Shown here one piece after another: positions 29,578 through 39,292 of a stretch of 64,000 bases of DNA. The notes under the pieces were generated by a model that saw only the letters and a list, made by a program, of their open reading frames with translations, had not been told where the DNA came from and made no database searches. The stretch is taken from contig CAZQTW010000026.1 of NCBI GenBank assembly GCA_964596165.1, positions 11,754-75,753 of the forward strand, in the 5' to 3' direction. The stretch comes from CAYUQT01 sp964596165 (GTDB taxonomy: Bacteria; Planctomycetota; Phycisphaerae; UBA1845; JAFGLZ01). Position 1 is the first letter of the stretch; the number at the start of each line of letters is the position of its first letter. The position numbers and the translations under genes were made by a program.

Positions 29578-32406
29578 CTAACGGGCCGAGCGGCTGTGAA
29601 TGACGGCCTCATCCGCCTCGATCGGCTCGAAGCCTTCATCGGCGCGGCGAGTGATGAGACAAACCAGGCCTTCGCCGCCCTTCGCCGCGTCGAGGATGGG
29701 AAACGCCGTTTGGAACGATTTTGCTTTCAGGATGAGCGTCAAGCCCCTGAGCGCCGACGGATCGGCGGCGCCGGTCTGAATGATGACGCCTGATTCCGCC
29801 GGACCGCGCTCGACCTTCGCGATCTTGGCCACAATCGACGGCGCGTGACGCACCTCGATCCCGCCGGCCTTGGCGAACGTGCCGCCGAGTAGATAGAGCT
29901 GCCGATCTTTCCCATCGCGCCGGTACACGGTGATCAGTCCGTCGGTCCGGAGCGAGTCGCCCTCGATCAGGACGGCCTGGGGCGCGGGCTGCGTCTGAGA
30001 GAGGATCCACCACTGGTACTGCGGCGTCGCAATCCAGATCCCCACGCCGTCTCCTGCGAGCGGCACGCGGCGCGCGTTGATCGCCGGAGCATCGGTGTCT
30101 GAGGGCACATATAGCGTGGTAAAATAAGAAGCTCCGCCGGGTGTCGTGAAGCTTCGCCGGCGCACAACGTACGTGGTCCGCGTCTTCGTATCGGCCCGAT
30201 CGCGCGAACCCCAGCCCTTGGCCACGTAGCATTTCTCACCCGGCTGAGGCAAGTTGACCGCCGTAAATCGCACCTTCTTGTCCACGTCCCACGCGGCCGA
30301 CCAGAGCTCGACGGGGTTCACATTTTGAATGTCGTTCAGATCGTAGAGCTTGTCCGTCGCCGAAGTCGCCGGCGCGCCGAGTTTCGCCGACTCGTTGGGA
30401 CCGTGATAGACCAGATCGTGTGTCTTGCCGCCCGCGACGCGGAAGAAGTCGGCCACGGCATATCCTTTGCCGTCGGGTAACGGCAGCGTGACGATCGTTC
30501 GGCGATACATCGAGGCATCCGGATAGGCCGTGGAGGACTTCTCGGCCACCTGAACGGCGCCGCCTCCATCGTAGAGATGGATCGACCCCAGTCGGCCTGG
30601 TCCGGGTTGGTCCTTCTCATCGATCAAGACCGTGTTGTGCGCCAGTGTCCGTCGCGTGTTGTGTGCATAGGGCGAATCCCACAAGTAGCCGAAATCGGTG
30701 AGGCATTCCCGGTTTCGCCAGAACAGGTGCAGGTTTGTCGCGTCGTGGTGGTGATGGTTGCCCCAATCGCTGCTGCTCAAGATCGCCGTGCCATCCGCGC
30801 CGCGCCGGCCGAATCGTAGATACGCCGTCTTCCACGCCGGCCAGCACGTGCTCGACAGTGAAAACTCCGGGGGATTGGGCTTCAGCGCCGGATCGCGCCG
30901 AAAGAGGGCGTATTCTTTTCCCTTGTCATCCAGACTGCCGCCGTAGGTCGCCTGGAGGATGGCGGCCGTGTGGCCACTCGGATAGCGAGTGGCCGCGATC
31001 TCGGCAAACTCGCTCGACAGTCTCGTCGTGAAATAGGAGTCGGCCCACGCGGGGTAGTGAAGATCGGGGAGCACCGTATCAACCAACGCTCGAAAGACCG
31101 CCCGATAGGCCGGACCGGCGTAGAGATTCAGGGCGTCGATCCGCCGGTCGTCGAGACTGAAGCCGGGCGGGTCGCTGTAGCCGAGGAGTCCTTCCGACAT
31201 CGGGACGATCCCGTTGAGCGTCATGTGTCCGTACGCGGGCGTCTCGCCCGGATTACCGTCGAACAGGTACCACTCGTTCACCATGTGCTCGAATCCTTCC
31301 AGGCCGAAGCGGACTCTCATCGGGTCGCCCACGCATGCGCCGACCAGGGCGGCGCCGCGGCGGTTGGAGATCGACTTGTTGTTGAATGCCGGGTCGGCCA
31401 TCAGCAGATACGTGCTTTCCAGCAGGACATCTCGCTCAATGCGCTCGCGCTCTTCGTCGGTGTAAATGGGCTTTCCACTTTCGTCGACGGCGGTGCAGGT
31501 CAGGTCGTAGGCAAGCGCCATATGGGCCGAATAGATGCCTTCCATGCCGGTGTCCTCGGCGCGGCCGGTCATCCAATAGCCCGGGTGCAGCTTGCGGTTT
31601 GGCTTGTTGGGCGGCAGCGTGAGTTCGTCGACCGGCAGCTTGTTGAGCGAGATGGCCGCGAGTTTGGGCGGCAGATCGGCGTATTCGCCGTAGCCCGATT
31701 TGACGAGGTAGTTGGGATAGACCTCCGCGAAACGCAGCAGGATCCTTCGGACGATGCGGGCGTACTCAGGGTTGCCGGTCAGGGCGTAGACCGTGGCGAA
31801 TCGCGGCGCCTGCGAGACCATGTATTCGACCTTGCGGGCGCGGATCTGGCCCGTCCAACTGCTGCGGATATGAAAGCCGTAGAAGTGCCAGCTCTTGCCG
31901 CCGTAATAGGTGAATCGCTGTGGGCCGGTGGCCTTGGCTTCTAGCACCATGTCCTCGGGGTACTCCTCGTTCGGGTAGACCGTGCCGCAGCCCTTGCACT
32001 TCAAGACATCCGGATTGCTCGGCTGCCATTCATACTGTCCGTGGACCGGTGAGTATTCGCAGCGCGGGCACATCGTCATGATCACCGCGCCCGGCGTCGT
32101 GGCGGGGATCATCTTCTCAAAGAAGGCCCGGTCCTTGGGCCACCAATGCGGCAGCGCGCCCTCCATGGCCTTGAGCTGCTTGCGAGCCCATTCATGTTGC
32201 TCAAGGTTCCGCTTGGCCCGCGCGATGTCCGCGGCCTTGTAGATCGTGGCTGGATGGTTGACGGTCTTTCGATAACGGTTCCAGAGCGTCAGGTCGAAGA
32301 TATCCACGCGGCCGGTACCGATTGTGATTTCATGCCGCGGCGATTCGGCAGCCACGGCGGTGCCGAGCGACAAGACGATCGGGAAAACAGCTCCAAGCGC
32401 ATTCAC
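29578..32406 (-). CDS. Exported heparinase II/III-type polysaccharide lyase
   Basis: A 942-residue exported protein. The start is a GTG at 32406 with AAGGAG seven bases upstream; it begins directly with a signal peptide (GAVFPIVLSLGTAVAA), and in-frame upstream codons look non-coding. Around residues 110-155 is a zinc-ribbon-like CPRC and CKGC pair. The alpha-toroid region (GYWMTGRAEDTGMEGIYSAH) and the heparinase II/III beta-domain follow, with WGNHHHHDATNLHLFW and AHNTVLIDEK carrying the His residues expected at the active site. The C-terminus is beta-sandwich. It should cleave uronate-containing polysaccharide by beta-elimination; the exact substrate is unknown. It converges with the phosphodiesterase-like gene 62 bases away. 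Confidence 0.85.
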   Translation of the reverse strand: MNALGAVFPIVLSLGTAVAAESPRHEITIGTGRVDIFDLTLWNRYRKTVNHPATIYKAADIARAKRNLEQHEWARKQLKAMEGALPHWWPKDRAFFEKMIPATTPGAVIMTMCPRCEYSPVHGQYEWQPSNPDVLKCKGCGTVYPNEEYPEDMVLEAKATGPQRFTYYGGKSWHFYGFHIRSSWTGQIRARKVEYMVSQAPRFATVYALTGNPEYARIVRRILLRFAEVYPNYLVKSGYGEYADLPPKLAAISLNKLPVDELTLPPNKPNRKLHPGYWMTGRAEDTGMEGIYSAHMALAYDLTCTAVDESGKPIYTDEERERIERDVLLESTYLLMADPAFNNKSISNRRGAALVGACVGDPMRVRFGLEGFEHMVNEWYLFDGNPGETPAYGHMTLNGIVPMSEGLLGYSDPPGFSLDDRRIDALNLYAGPAYRAVFRALVDTVLPDLHYPAWADSYFTTRLSSEFAEIAATRYPSGHTAAILQATYGGSLDDKGKEYALFRRDPALKPNPPEFSLSSTCWPAWKTAYLRFGRRGADGTAILSSSDWGNHHHHDATNLHLFWRNRECLTDFGYLWDSPYAHNTRRTLAHNTVLIDEKDQPGPGRLGSIHLYDGGGAVQVAEKSSTAYPDASMYRRTIVTLPLPDGKGYAVADFFRVAGGKTHDLVYHGPNESAKLGAPATSATDKLYDLNDIQNVNPVELWSAAWDVDKKVRFTAVNLPQPGEKCYVAKGWGSRDRADTKTRTTYVVRRRSFTTPGGASYFTTLYVPSDTDAPAINARRVPLAGDGVGIWIATPQYQWWILSQTQPAPQAVLIEGDSLRTDGLITVYRRDGKDRQLYLLGGTFAKAGGIEVRHAPSIVAKIAKVERGPAESGVIIQTGAADPSALRGLTLILKAKSFQTAFPILDAAKGGEGLVCLITRRADEGFEPIEADEAVIHSRSAR

Positions 32407-32836
32407 GTCGGACTCCTTTCGTGCGTTGTGGGAGACCGATTGCGTCATCGGCGAGACACTCTCACTTCTCCCGCTCATCAGAGTCGTGCAAGGGCACGAA
32501 CAGACCGGATCATCCCCCCTCTCCGCTCCCTCAGGGGAGAAACGTCGATTCACGATCGGATGCCGCGCGGACCGCTTGCATGAAATCCACCTATCGAGAA
32601 CGGTAGTAGTATACCGTCGGTGTTGACAGCAGCCGAAATCCGGTCCGCGTCGAGCCGTGATTCAAGCCGTTCGTGTCTCGTGGTATGCTGGGAGCCATGG
32701 ATCTGCCGGCGGAGTCTGACACAATGCGAACCGGCTCTCACTGTCTCGGGACAGACTGCCCGGTTACGGAGAGGGTGATAGTCCGGGTTCGTCTTGCCGG
32801 AGGGCTCAAACCAACAACCCCATGAGGATCGTCATC
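32407..32836. other. Divergent intergenic region
   Basis: About 430 bases between the heparinase-like gene and the amidohydrolase gene. A small hairpin (CTGTC/GACAG) lies near 32740-32755 and a TTGACA on the plus strand near 32623 has no matching -10. Nothing else recognised. Confidence 0.3.
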
Positions 32837-34576
32837 ATGTCAAGATGTCCGGATGCACTGATCATTGCCGTCACGTACCTCGCGATGGGAAGCGGCTCGT
32901 CGGCGCCCGGTGCGGAGTCCGCCGACCTGATTCTGCTCGGCGGCAAGATCATCACCGTGGACGCGGCGTTCGGCATCCACCGCGCGATGGCCGTCAAGGG
33001 GGACAGAATCCTCGCCGTCGGCAGTAACGATGCGGTCGGGCAATTCCGTGGCGCCGACACCGAGGTCATCGATCTGGGCGGCAAGACCGTCATGCCCGGC
33101 CTGATCGACTCGCACACCCATCCCGTGGCGGCCGCCATCGCCGAGTTCGACCATCCGATCCCACAGATGGAAAGTATCTCCGACGTGTTGGATTACGTCC
33201 GGTCACGCGCCAAGGTGCTCAAGGAAGGCCAGTGGATCTGGATCAGCCAGGTGTTCCTCACCCGCCTGAAGGAGGCGCGCTATCCCACGCGGGCCGAGCT
33301 CGACGCCGCGGCGCCGAAGAACCCGGTGGTCTTCCAGACCGGGCCGGACGCGTCGCTCAACTCGCTGGCGCTGAAGCTGAGCGGTATCGGCAAGGATTGG
33401 AAGGTGACCGACGGCGGCTATGGCCACGCCGAGAAGGACCCCCAGACCGGCGAGCCGACGGGCATCCTGCGGAGTTGCACGCGCTGCATCAAGCACGTGT
33501 CTTCGACCAAGCAGCCCAGCCCCGAGGAGCACGCGGAGTTGCTCAAGAAGTGCCTGGCCGACTACAACCGCGTCGGCGTGACTTGTGTGGGCGAACGCGA
33601 CATGTCTCCGACGGAGGTGGCCGTCTACCGGCGCCTGCGTGACAGGAATGAGCTGACGACCCGGACGTTCCTCTCCTGCGGCGTGGATGCGATTCAGTCG
33701 CTCGACAAGATTGAGGCCGCCATCAAAGAGATCGCCGCCTCGCCTCTCTACAAGGGCGACAGCATGCTTCGTGCCCCGGCGGCCAAGTTCTACATGGACG
33801 GCGGCATGCTGACGGGCAGCGCGTACATGCGCGAGCCGTGGGGCGTAAGCACGTTCTACAACATCACCGATCCCAACTACCGCGGCGTCCGCTTCATTCC
33901 CCAGGAGAAGCTGATCTCGATCATCGACCTCTGCATGAAGAACAACGTCCAGTTCGCGGCGCACAGCGTGGGCGACGGGGCGGTTCACGCGATCATCGAC
34001 GCGTGCCGGGCGCTGGCCGACAAGCATGACATCCATGAGAAACGTCCCGTTATCTGTCATTCGAACTTCATGAGCGCCGAGGCGGTCGACCTGGCCGCCC
34101 GATACGGCGTCTGCATGGAGATCCAGCCCGCGTGGCTCTATCTCGACGCCCGTGTGCTGAAGAACCACTTCGGATACGAACGTCTGACGTGGTTCCAGCC
34201 GCTCAAATCGCTCTTCGCCGTCGGCGCGATGGCCGGCGGGGGCAGTGACCACATGCAGAAGATCGGTGCTCTCCGCGCGAACAACTTCTACGACCCGTGG
34301 CTGGCGATGTGGGTGGCGATGACGCGGCGGGCGAAATGGCTCGATCAACCGCTGCACCCCGAGCAGGCGCTGAATCGTGTCGAGGTGATCCGGTTCTACA
34401 CGATCAACAACGCCTATCTGTATTTTGCCGAGCGGGAGCTGGGTTCGCTGGAGCCCGGCAAACTGGCCGACTTCATTATCCTGGAGGATGATATCCTCAC
34501 ATGCCCGCTCGATCGCGTGAAGGAGATGAAGGTCGCCCGCACGTACGTGGGTGGAAAGCGAGTCTTCGGGCAGTAA
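32837..34576 (+). CDS. Amidohydrolase family protein (YtcJ-like), probably exported
   Basis: A 579-residue metal-dependent hydrolase of the amidohydrolase-3 group. The N-terminal hydrophobic stretch (ALIIAVTYLAMGSGSSA) looks like a signal peptide. The composite beta-domain (LILLGGKIITVD) leads into the metal site VMPGLIDSHTHP (His-x-His). FAAHSVGDGAVH and VICHSNFM supply further His ligands, GGGSDHM the catalytic Asp, and LGSLEPGKLADFIIL the usual end. The ATG at 32837 is chosen over 32822 because GAGGA lies eight bases before it. It stands before the PAC2 gene with a 102-base gap. The substrate of YtcJ-like enzymes is generally unknown. Confidence 0.88.
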   Translation: MSRCPDALIIAVTYLAMGSGSSAPGAESADLILLGGKIITVDAAFGIHRAMAVKGDRILAVGSNDAVGQFRGADTEVIDLGGKTVMPGLIDSHTHPVAAAIAEFDHPIPQMESISDVLDYVRSRAKVLKEGQWIWISQVFLTRLKEARYPTRAELDAAAPKNPVVFQTGPDASLNSLALKLSGIGKDWKVTDGGYGHAEKDPQTGEPTGILRSCTRCIKHVSSTKQPSPEEHAELLKKCLADYNRVGVTCVGERDMSPTEVAVYRRLRDRNELTTRTFLSCGVDAIQSLDKIEAAIKEIAASPLYKGDSMLRAPAAKFYMDGGMLTGSAYMREPWGVSTFYNITDPNYRGVRFIPQEKLISIIDLCMKNNVQFAAHSVGDGAVHAIIDACRALADKHDIHEKRPVICHSNFMSAEAVDLAARYGVCMEIQPAWLYLDARVLKNHFGYERLTWFQPLKSLFAVGAMAGGGSDHMQKIGALRANNFYDPWLAMWVAMTRRAKWLDQPLHPEQALNRVEVIRFYTINNAYLYFAERELGSLEPGKLADFIILEDDILTCPLDRVKEMKVARTYVGGKRVFGQ

Positions 34577-34678
34577 CGAGCCGATTGCTTCGGCCGGAGA
34601 ATCGACGGACGAATGTGGTTCTGCGGTCGTCTTGGCAACGTGTCGGCGCGGTAACGAATGCGTCTTGGAGGCGGACGA

Positions 34679-35548
34679 ATGGCGATGTCCGGTTTGGCGG
34701 TCTCGAAGCAGCCCAGCTTGCGCGACGGAAGGATGGTTCTGGCGTTCTCCGGCTGGATGGACGGCGGCGACGTCTCGACCGGCAGCCTGGGGTGGCTCCT
34801 GGGCAAGCTGAATGCGGAAGAGGTGGCCGAGATCCGTCCGCAGGGGTATTACATCTACAACTTCCCCGGACCGATGGAGCTGTCCGCGCTCTTTCGCCCG
34901 CACGCCCGACTGGTCGAAGGGACGGTTGAACCGCCGCGGTTTCCGGAGAATACGTTCTACTGCGATGAGGGCAACCGCCTCATCCTGTTCAGCGGGAAGG
35001 AGCCGAATCTCGCCTGGGAGGCCTTCGCGGAGTGCATCTTCTCGTTTGCGCGGCAGAGCGGCGTCACGTCGATTTACTTCATCGGGAGCTACGGCGGGTC
35101 GGTCCCGCACTCGCGGGAGCCCCGACTGACGACGTGCGTTTCACACGACGACCTGAAACCGGTCATGAAGAATTACGGCCTGCGACTGGCCAACTACGAG
35201 GGGCCCGCGGCCTTTCCGACCTACATGATCAGCATCGCCGCCGCCAAGGGGATTCGCATGGCCAGCATCGTCGCCGAGATCCCCTCCTACGTCCAAGGCA
35301 CCAACCCCCGATGCATCGAGGCCGTCGTCAGGAAACTGCTCGCCATATTGGACATCGACGTGGAGATGGAGGATCTGCACAAGGCCTCTCTCGCGTGGGA
35401 GCAGCGGGTCAGCAATGCCCTGGAGAAGAAGGCGGACGTGAAGGAATTCGTCGGCAAGCTCGAGGAGGCCTACGACAACGAGGTGTTCGACACCGAACTG
35501 GGCGACCTGAAGGAGTGGCTGGAAGAAAAGGGAATCCGTCTGGATTGA
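34679..35548 (+). CDS. PAC2 family protein
   Basis: A 289-residue cytoplasmic protein of the PAC2 (proteasome-assembly-chaperone-like) family. Recognisable parts are MVLAFSGWMDGG near the start, GYYIYNFPGPMEL, the central IYFIGSYGGSVPHSREP, and PTYMISIAAAKGI followed by AEIPSYVQG. The C-terminal third is helical and acidic. The ATG at 34679 has GGAGG seven bases upstream. Bacterial PAC2 proteins have no firmly known role, and no proteasome or Pup gene is visible here. The next gene (FG-GAP-like) starts 47 bases after its stop. Confidence 0.85.
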   Translation: MAMSGLAVSKQPSLRDGRMVLAFSGWMDGGDVSTGSLGWLLGKLNAEEVAEIRPQGYYIYNFPGPMELSALFRPHARLVEGTVEPPRFPENTFYCDEGNRLILFSGKEPNLAWEAFAECIFSFARQSGVTSIYFIGSYGGSVPHSREPRLTTCVSHDDLKPVMKNYGLRLANYEGPAAFPTYMISIAAAKGIRMASIVAEIPSYVQGTNPRCIEAVVRKLLAILDIDVEMEDLHKASLAWEQRVSNALEKKADVKEFVGKLEEAYDNEVFDTELGDLKEWLEEKGIRLD

Positions 35549-35595
35549 ACAGGGTATCAACCTTCCACCCTCGGACAGGAAGGAGAGTACCGGTG

Positions 35596-37011
35596 ATGAA
35601 ACGAAGCGGTGTATTGTTTCTCTCACTCTGCTGGGTCGCCAAACTCATGTCGGCCGAAGTCCCATCTGGGACCAGCCGCGACACTCGCACCCTGTCCTTT
35701 GCGCTGTCTCAGGAGAATTCACTGGGGGATTTCGGCGGCGTTCCGTTCTGCACCGACCTGAACGGCGATGGGAAGGCCGAGGTGCTTTGGCTCCAGTCGC
35801 CGGGGATGTTTCACTCGAAGGTGTTCGACAAACCGCCGTGGAAGGGCCGGTTCAGCGATGAAGAGCGCAACCTTTTCTGCCTGACGGCCACCGATGCCCG
35901 GGGAAATGTCCTCTGGCAGGTGGGCCGGCCGTGGAGCGGCAAGCGGCCATTCGTCTCGCATAGCGCCGAGCGGGCGGTCGACTGGGCGGACATCGACGGC
36001 GACGGCGCAATTGAGGTCGTTTGCGTGCGGGGGGACGAACTGATGGTGATCGACGGGCGCACGGGCACAATCGAAAGGTCCGTCAAGACGCCGGCCGACA
36101 ATGCCCAGATCGTCCGCGTGGCCCACACCGGCAAAGGACCCAAGGACTGGACGATCCTGGCCAAGAACGCCGAGAGCGCGTACAAGCCACATCAGTATGC
36201 CAATCCGGCGTGGTTCTATGACGCAGATCTGAGGCTCATCAAGACGGCCGACTATCTGGGCGCCGGCCACGCGCCGCAGGTCTTCGATGTGGACCGTGAC
36301 GGCCTGGACGAATTCCTCATCGGATATAACCTTATCGACCACGACCTGACGACGAAATGGACCTACTGGCCCGTGCCGAAGGCGAAGTGGGACGCGGGCG
36401 AGATGCACGTTGACTATATGGTCGTCGGCCGGATCCCGCATGGCGATGTCATTCGCACGTGCGTCGCCCTGGCGGCGAGCAACAAGGCGTACCTGTTGGA
36501 TGCCTGCACCGGCGAGCTCATCTGGGAGCGGACGGGGACGCATCCGCAGAACTGCCGGATCGGGCGATTCCTACCGGCTAAGCCGGAGGCGGAACGCCAG
36601 GTGCTGGTTTACAACAAGCGCGCCGATTTCCAGCTCTACGACGTCGACGGCAAGGAGCTCTGGCGGATGACGCCGCCGGAGAACTTCCCCGCCGGCCAGG
36701 CCGCACCGTGCAGGCGGCAGAAGTTCCACGTCTTCGATGCGACGACCATGCTGCCGGGTCGAGGACCCGGTTCCACCGATCTGTTCATCTTTACCGACGG
36801 CGGCTGGCCCTACGTCATCGACGGGGCGGGCCGGCGGTGCGCCGAGTTTCCTCACACGCCGAACATCGCCCAGGATTGGGGCGAGGTGCCCGGCCGACCC
36901 GACGACTACGGCTACGGGTTCTACGCCCGAGTGGCCGACGTCGACGGCGACAAGGAGGTCGAGGTCCTGTTGAACGACCGTCGGTTTGTTTGGATCTACG
37001 AGATCCGTTGA
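35596..37011 (+). CDS. Exported FG-GAP/VCBS-like beta-propeller protein
   Basis: A 471-residue protein with a signal peptide (GVLFLSLCWVAKLMSA). It contains several calcium-binding-type loops: DLNGDGKAEV, DIDGDGAIEV, DVDRDGLDEF and DVDGDKEVEV, spaced as in integrin-like FG-GAP propellers. An outer-surface carbohydrate-binding or lyase-like role is possible, but no catalytic motif is seen. The frame is open far upstream into the PAC2 gene; the ATG at 35596 is chosen for its AGGAGAG eight bases before it and the signal peptide that follows. The CNNM gene starts 14 bases after its stop, so the two are probably co-transcribed. Confidence 0.75.
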   Translation: MKRSGVLFLSLCWVAKLMSAEVPSGTSRDTRTLSFALSQENSLGDFGGVPFCTDLNGDGKAEVLWLQSPGMFHSKVFDKPPWKGRFSDEERNLFCLTATDARGNVLWQVGRPWSGKRPFVSHSAERAVDWADIDGDGAIEVVCVRGDELMVIDGRTGTIERSVKTPADNAQIVRVAHTGKGPKDWTILAKNAESAYKPHQYANPAWFYDADLRLIKTADYLGAGHAPQVFDVDRDGLDEFLIGYNLIDHDLTTKWTYWPVPKAKWDAGEMHVDYMVVGRIPHGDVIRTCVALAASNKAYLLDACTGELIWERTGTHPQNCRIGRFLPAKPEAERQVLVYNKRADFQLYDVDGKELWRMTPPENFPAGQAAPCRRQKFHVFDATTMLPGRGPGSTDLFIFTDGGWPYVIDGAGRRCAEFPHTPNIAQDWGEVPGRPDDYGYGFYARVADVDGDKEVEVLLNDRRFVWIYEIR

Positions 37012-37025
37012 GGAGGATCCGTTAC

Positions 37026-38258
37026 ATGGCTGTGTTCATCATCAGCGTGTTGATCGCGTTGGTCGTCTCGGCGGCGTGCTCGCTGATGGAGGCCGCCCTG
37101 CTGAGCCTGACGCCGGCCCAGATCGCCGATGTTGCCGGAAAGCACCCTCGCCTCGGCGAGACCTGGCGCGGGTTCAAACGGAACATCGAACAGCCGATTT
37201 CCGCGATCCTCATCCTGAACACGGCCGCCCACACCATCGGCGCCGCCGTGGCCGGTGCGCGGTTCGACGCGTTGTACGGACACAAGTGGATCTGGGCCTT
37301 CTCACTGGTCTTCACCTACCTCATGCTCCAGTTCACGGAGATCCTGCCGAAGACACTGGGCGTCCGCTATAACCGAAGCCTGGCGCCGATCATCGGCGGG
37401 CCGTTGAGTTGGCTGGTGTTCTTCTTTCGCCCCATTTCGTATGTCGTCCGGTTGGCAAATCGACCCTTTGAAAGGGGTGGCAAGAAGGCACAGCCTGAGG
37501 TTTCATTGGATGAGATCACCGCCCTCGCCGGTCTGGCCCGGCTGTCTAAGTTGATCGGGTCGCACCAGGAACGCATCATCCGTGGGGCGTCCCGCTTGTC
37601 GCGGATGCGCGTGGGGCAGGTGATGATCCCGGTGGAACAGGTCACGTTCCTGTCGACATCCCAACGGCTCACGGACGCGATCGTCACGGCGCACCTCGAC
37701 CCCCACACGCGGTTCCCCATCTGCGAAGAAGGTGATCGGGACCGGGTCGTGGGCTACGTCAACTTCAAGGAGATGATCTACTACGCCCGGACGAATCCGA
37801 ACGATTGGAGCTTGCGCGGCGTGGTCCGGCCGGTCCGGTTCGTCTCGCCCGACCAACAAGCCGGCGAATTGCTGAGCCTGTTCGTCGAGGAGCACGTCCA
37901 CATCGCCATCGTTCGAGACGACAAGGGCAAGACGCTCGGGCTCATCACGCTCGAAGACGTCGTGGAGGAACTGGTCGGAGAACTGGAGGACGAGTTCGAT
38001 CATCCGCCGCGCATGCTGCACGCCCTGACGGGGAACACCTGGATGGTCGGCGGCGGCGTTGCCGTCCAGGAAATGGCCTCACGGATCGGCATCGGCTTGG
38101 AGAACCCGCAGGGCGACGTGTCGTCGTGGTTGATCGGGCGAATCAATCGAGTGCCGAAACCGGGCGAAGTGTATCGCGAAGGCGGGGTGGATTTCGTCGT
38201 CCGTCGAACCCGGCGCGGCAAGGTTTTCGAAGTGGCCGTCAGCCGGCCGACGAGCTGA
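37026..38258 (+). CDS. CNNM/CorC-HlyC family membrane transporter-like protein
   Basis: A 410-residue inner-membrane protein. Residues of about 1-170 form the CNNM (DUF21) membrane domain with the conserved MEAALLSLTPAQ and FTEILPKTLGVRYN. A CBS pair (residues of about 190-320; MRVGQVMIPVEQV, THFPICEE-like, LGLITLEDVVEELVGELEDE) and a C-terminal CorC_HlyC domain follow. The family is linked to magnesium/cobalt efflux or resistance. The ATG at 37026 has GAGGAGG upstream and lies 14 bases from the preceding stop. Its pairing with the FG-GAP-like gene has no obvious functional explanation. Confidence 0.9.
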   Translation: MAVFIISVLIALVVSAACSLMEAALLSLTPAQIADVAGKHPRLGETWRGFKRNIEQPISAILILNTAAHTIGAAVAGARFDALYGHKWIWAFSLVFTYLMLQFTEILPKTLGVRYNRSLAPIIGGPLSWLVFFFRPISYVVRLANRPFERGGKKAQPEVSLDEITALAGLARLSKLIGSHQERIIRGASRLSRMRVGQVMIPVEQVTFLSTSQRLTDAIVTAHLDPHTRFPICEEGDRDRVVGYVNFKEMIYYARTNPNDWSLRGVVRPVRFVSPDQQAGELLSLFVEEHVHIAIVRDDKGKTLGLITLEDVVEELVGELEDEFDHPPRMLHALTGNTWMVGGGVAVQEMASRIGIGLENPQGDVSSWLIGRINRVPKPGEVYREGGVDFVVRRTRRGKVFEVAVSRPTS

Positions 38259-38342
38259 CCCCTCCCAGAGATCCACGCGCCGCTTCGGCAACCCCGTCAG
38301 GGGCGTCGGAAAACGGCCCGGAACGCAAGTCTTGGGTAAGGC

Positions 38343-39110
38343 TCATGAAACCGGCCGCTCCGCCAGCGCGATGAATCCGTTTGCGCGTAGGCCCGCGGCA
38401 ATGGGGATACGAAGCCCGCCGGTCCGCCGGCGATTGAGGGGGACCAGTTCGCGGATCACCAATCCGGCCCCCGTCAGCAGATCAACCAGTTCTCCGCGAG
38501 AGAAGATGTGGAGATACAGGTTTCGGATGCCGCGGTAATACCACAGGATCTTGTCCCCCAGTTCGGCCCGGCCGCGCCAGGTCTGCCAGAGATTCGATCC
38601 CAGAAACCACAGGCCGTCGGCCGTGGTCAGCCCGTGCCAACGATTGTGGACGTGAATGGCGAATCGCCCGCCCGGCCTCAGCAGTTCGACGATTCCTCGC
38701 ATGAGGGTTTGCCTGTTCCGCCGGCCACGGACCAATCCGATCGTGCTGAACATGCACAGGGCATAGTCGAATGACTCCGGTTGAAAGAGGCTGGGAAGAT
38801 CAACCATATCGGCCCGGATCAGCGTTGCACGGACGCAAGTATCGCGCAGCTTCTCTTTGGCGACACGGATCATGTGCTCCGAGAGATCCACCCCGATACA
38901 ACGGTGACCGAGGCGCGCCAGATGGATGACGTGTCTGGCCGTCCCGCAACCCACATCGAGCACGCGGCCGGGTTGACTGAACCACCGCGTCAGTAATCGC
39001 GTGTCGCAAGCGAAGAGCGGGTTGTCGGCCCAGTAGTCGTCATACTCCTCCGCAATGGCCGGATTGGTGAGGTAGCGGACCGTGGAAGGATGCATCGGAT
39101 CGACTTGCAT
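38343..39110 (-). CDS. Class I SAM-dependent methyltransferase
   Basis: A 255-residue cytoplasmic methyltransferase. Motif I is VLDVGCGTARH, followed by CIGVDLSEHMI (motif II acidic residue) and YALCMFSTIGLV; LLRPGGRFAIHVHNRW is post-motif II. It resembles the Methyltransf_25/11 type acting on small molecules or lipids. The start is uncertain: ATG 39110 has no clear ribosome site, ATG 39095 and a GTG upstream are alternatives. It is divergent from the small EF-Tu-like gene. Confidence 0.85.
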   Translation of the reverse strand: MQVDPMHPSTVRYLTNPAIAEEYDDYWADNPLFACDTRLLTRWFSQPGRVLDVGCGTARHVIHLARLGHRCIGVDLSEHMIRVAKEKLRDTCVRATLIRADMVDLPSLFQPESFDYALCMFSTIGLVRGRRNRQTLMRGIVELLRPGGRFAIHVHNRWHGLTTADGLWFLGSNLWQTWRGRAELGDKILWYYRGIRNLYLHIFSRGELVDLLTGAGLVIRELVPLNRRRTGGLRIPIAAGLRANGFIALAERPVS

Positions 39111-39222
39111 GGAATCATTGACCACGATTTCGGTTCCACCACGAACGAAGTTCGCGCTCCATCGCGTCGACACGACGCGGTTAGACCGCCCGATACGGTC
39201 GGCGGCTCGCGGATAACCCTGG

Positions 39223-39251
39223 TTCTCTAGTCGTCCAACCGAAGGTATAAT
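39223..39251 (+). promoter_or_regulatory. Candidate promoter of the small EF-Tu-domain-II-like gene
   Basis: A perfect TATAAT at 39246-39251 with a weak -35 (TTCTCT, 39223-39228, 17-bp spacing), about 40 bases before the ATG at 39293, which has its own AAGGAG. Confidence 0.5.
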
Positions 39252-39292
39252 GCGGGTGTTTGGTCGACACGTCCAGCTCAAGGAGTAGGATC

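Noticed and set aside
33203..35110. 635-codon minus-strand frame opposite the amidohydrolase and PAC2 genes
   Set aside because: Crosses two real plus-strand genes and has no recognisable domain.
35032..35595. 188-codon upstream extension of the FG-GAP-like gene
   Set aside because: Lies inside the PAC2 gene in another frame; a good ribosome site and signal peptide support the start at 35596.
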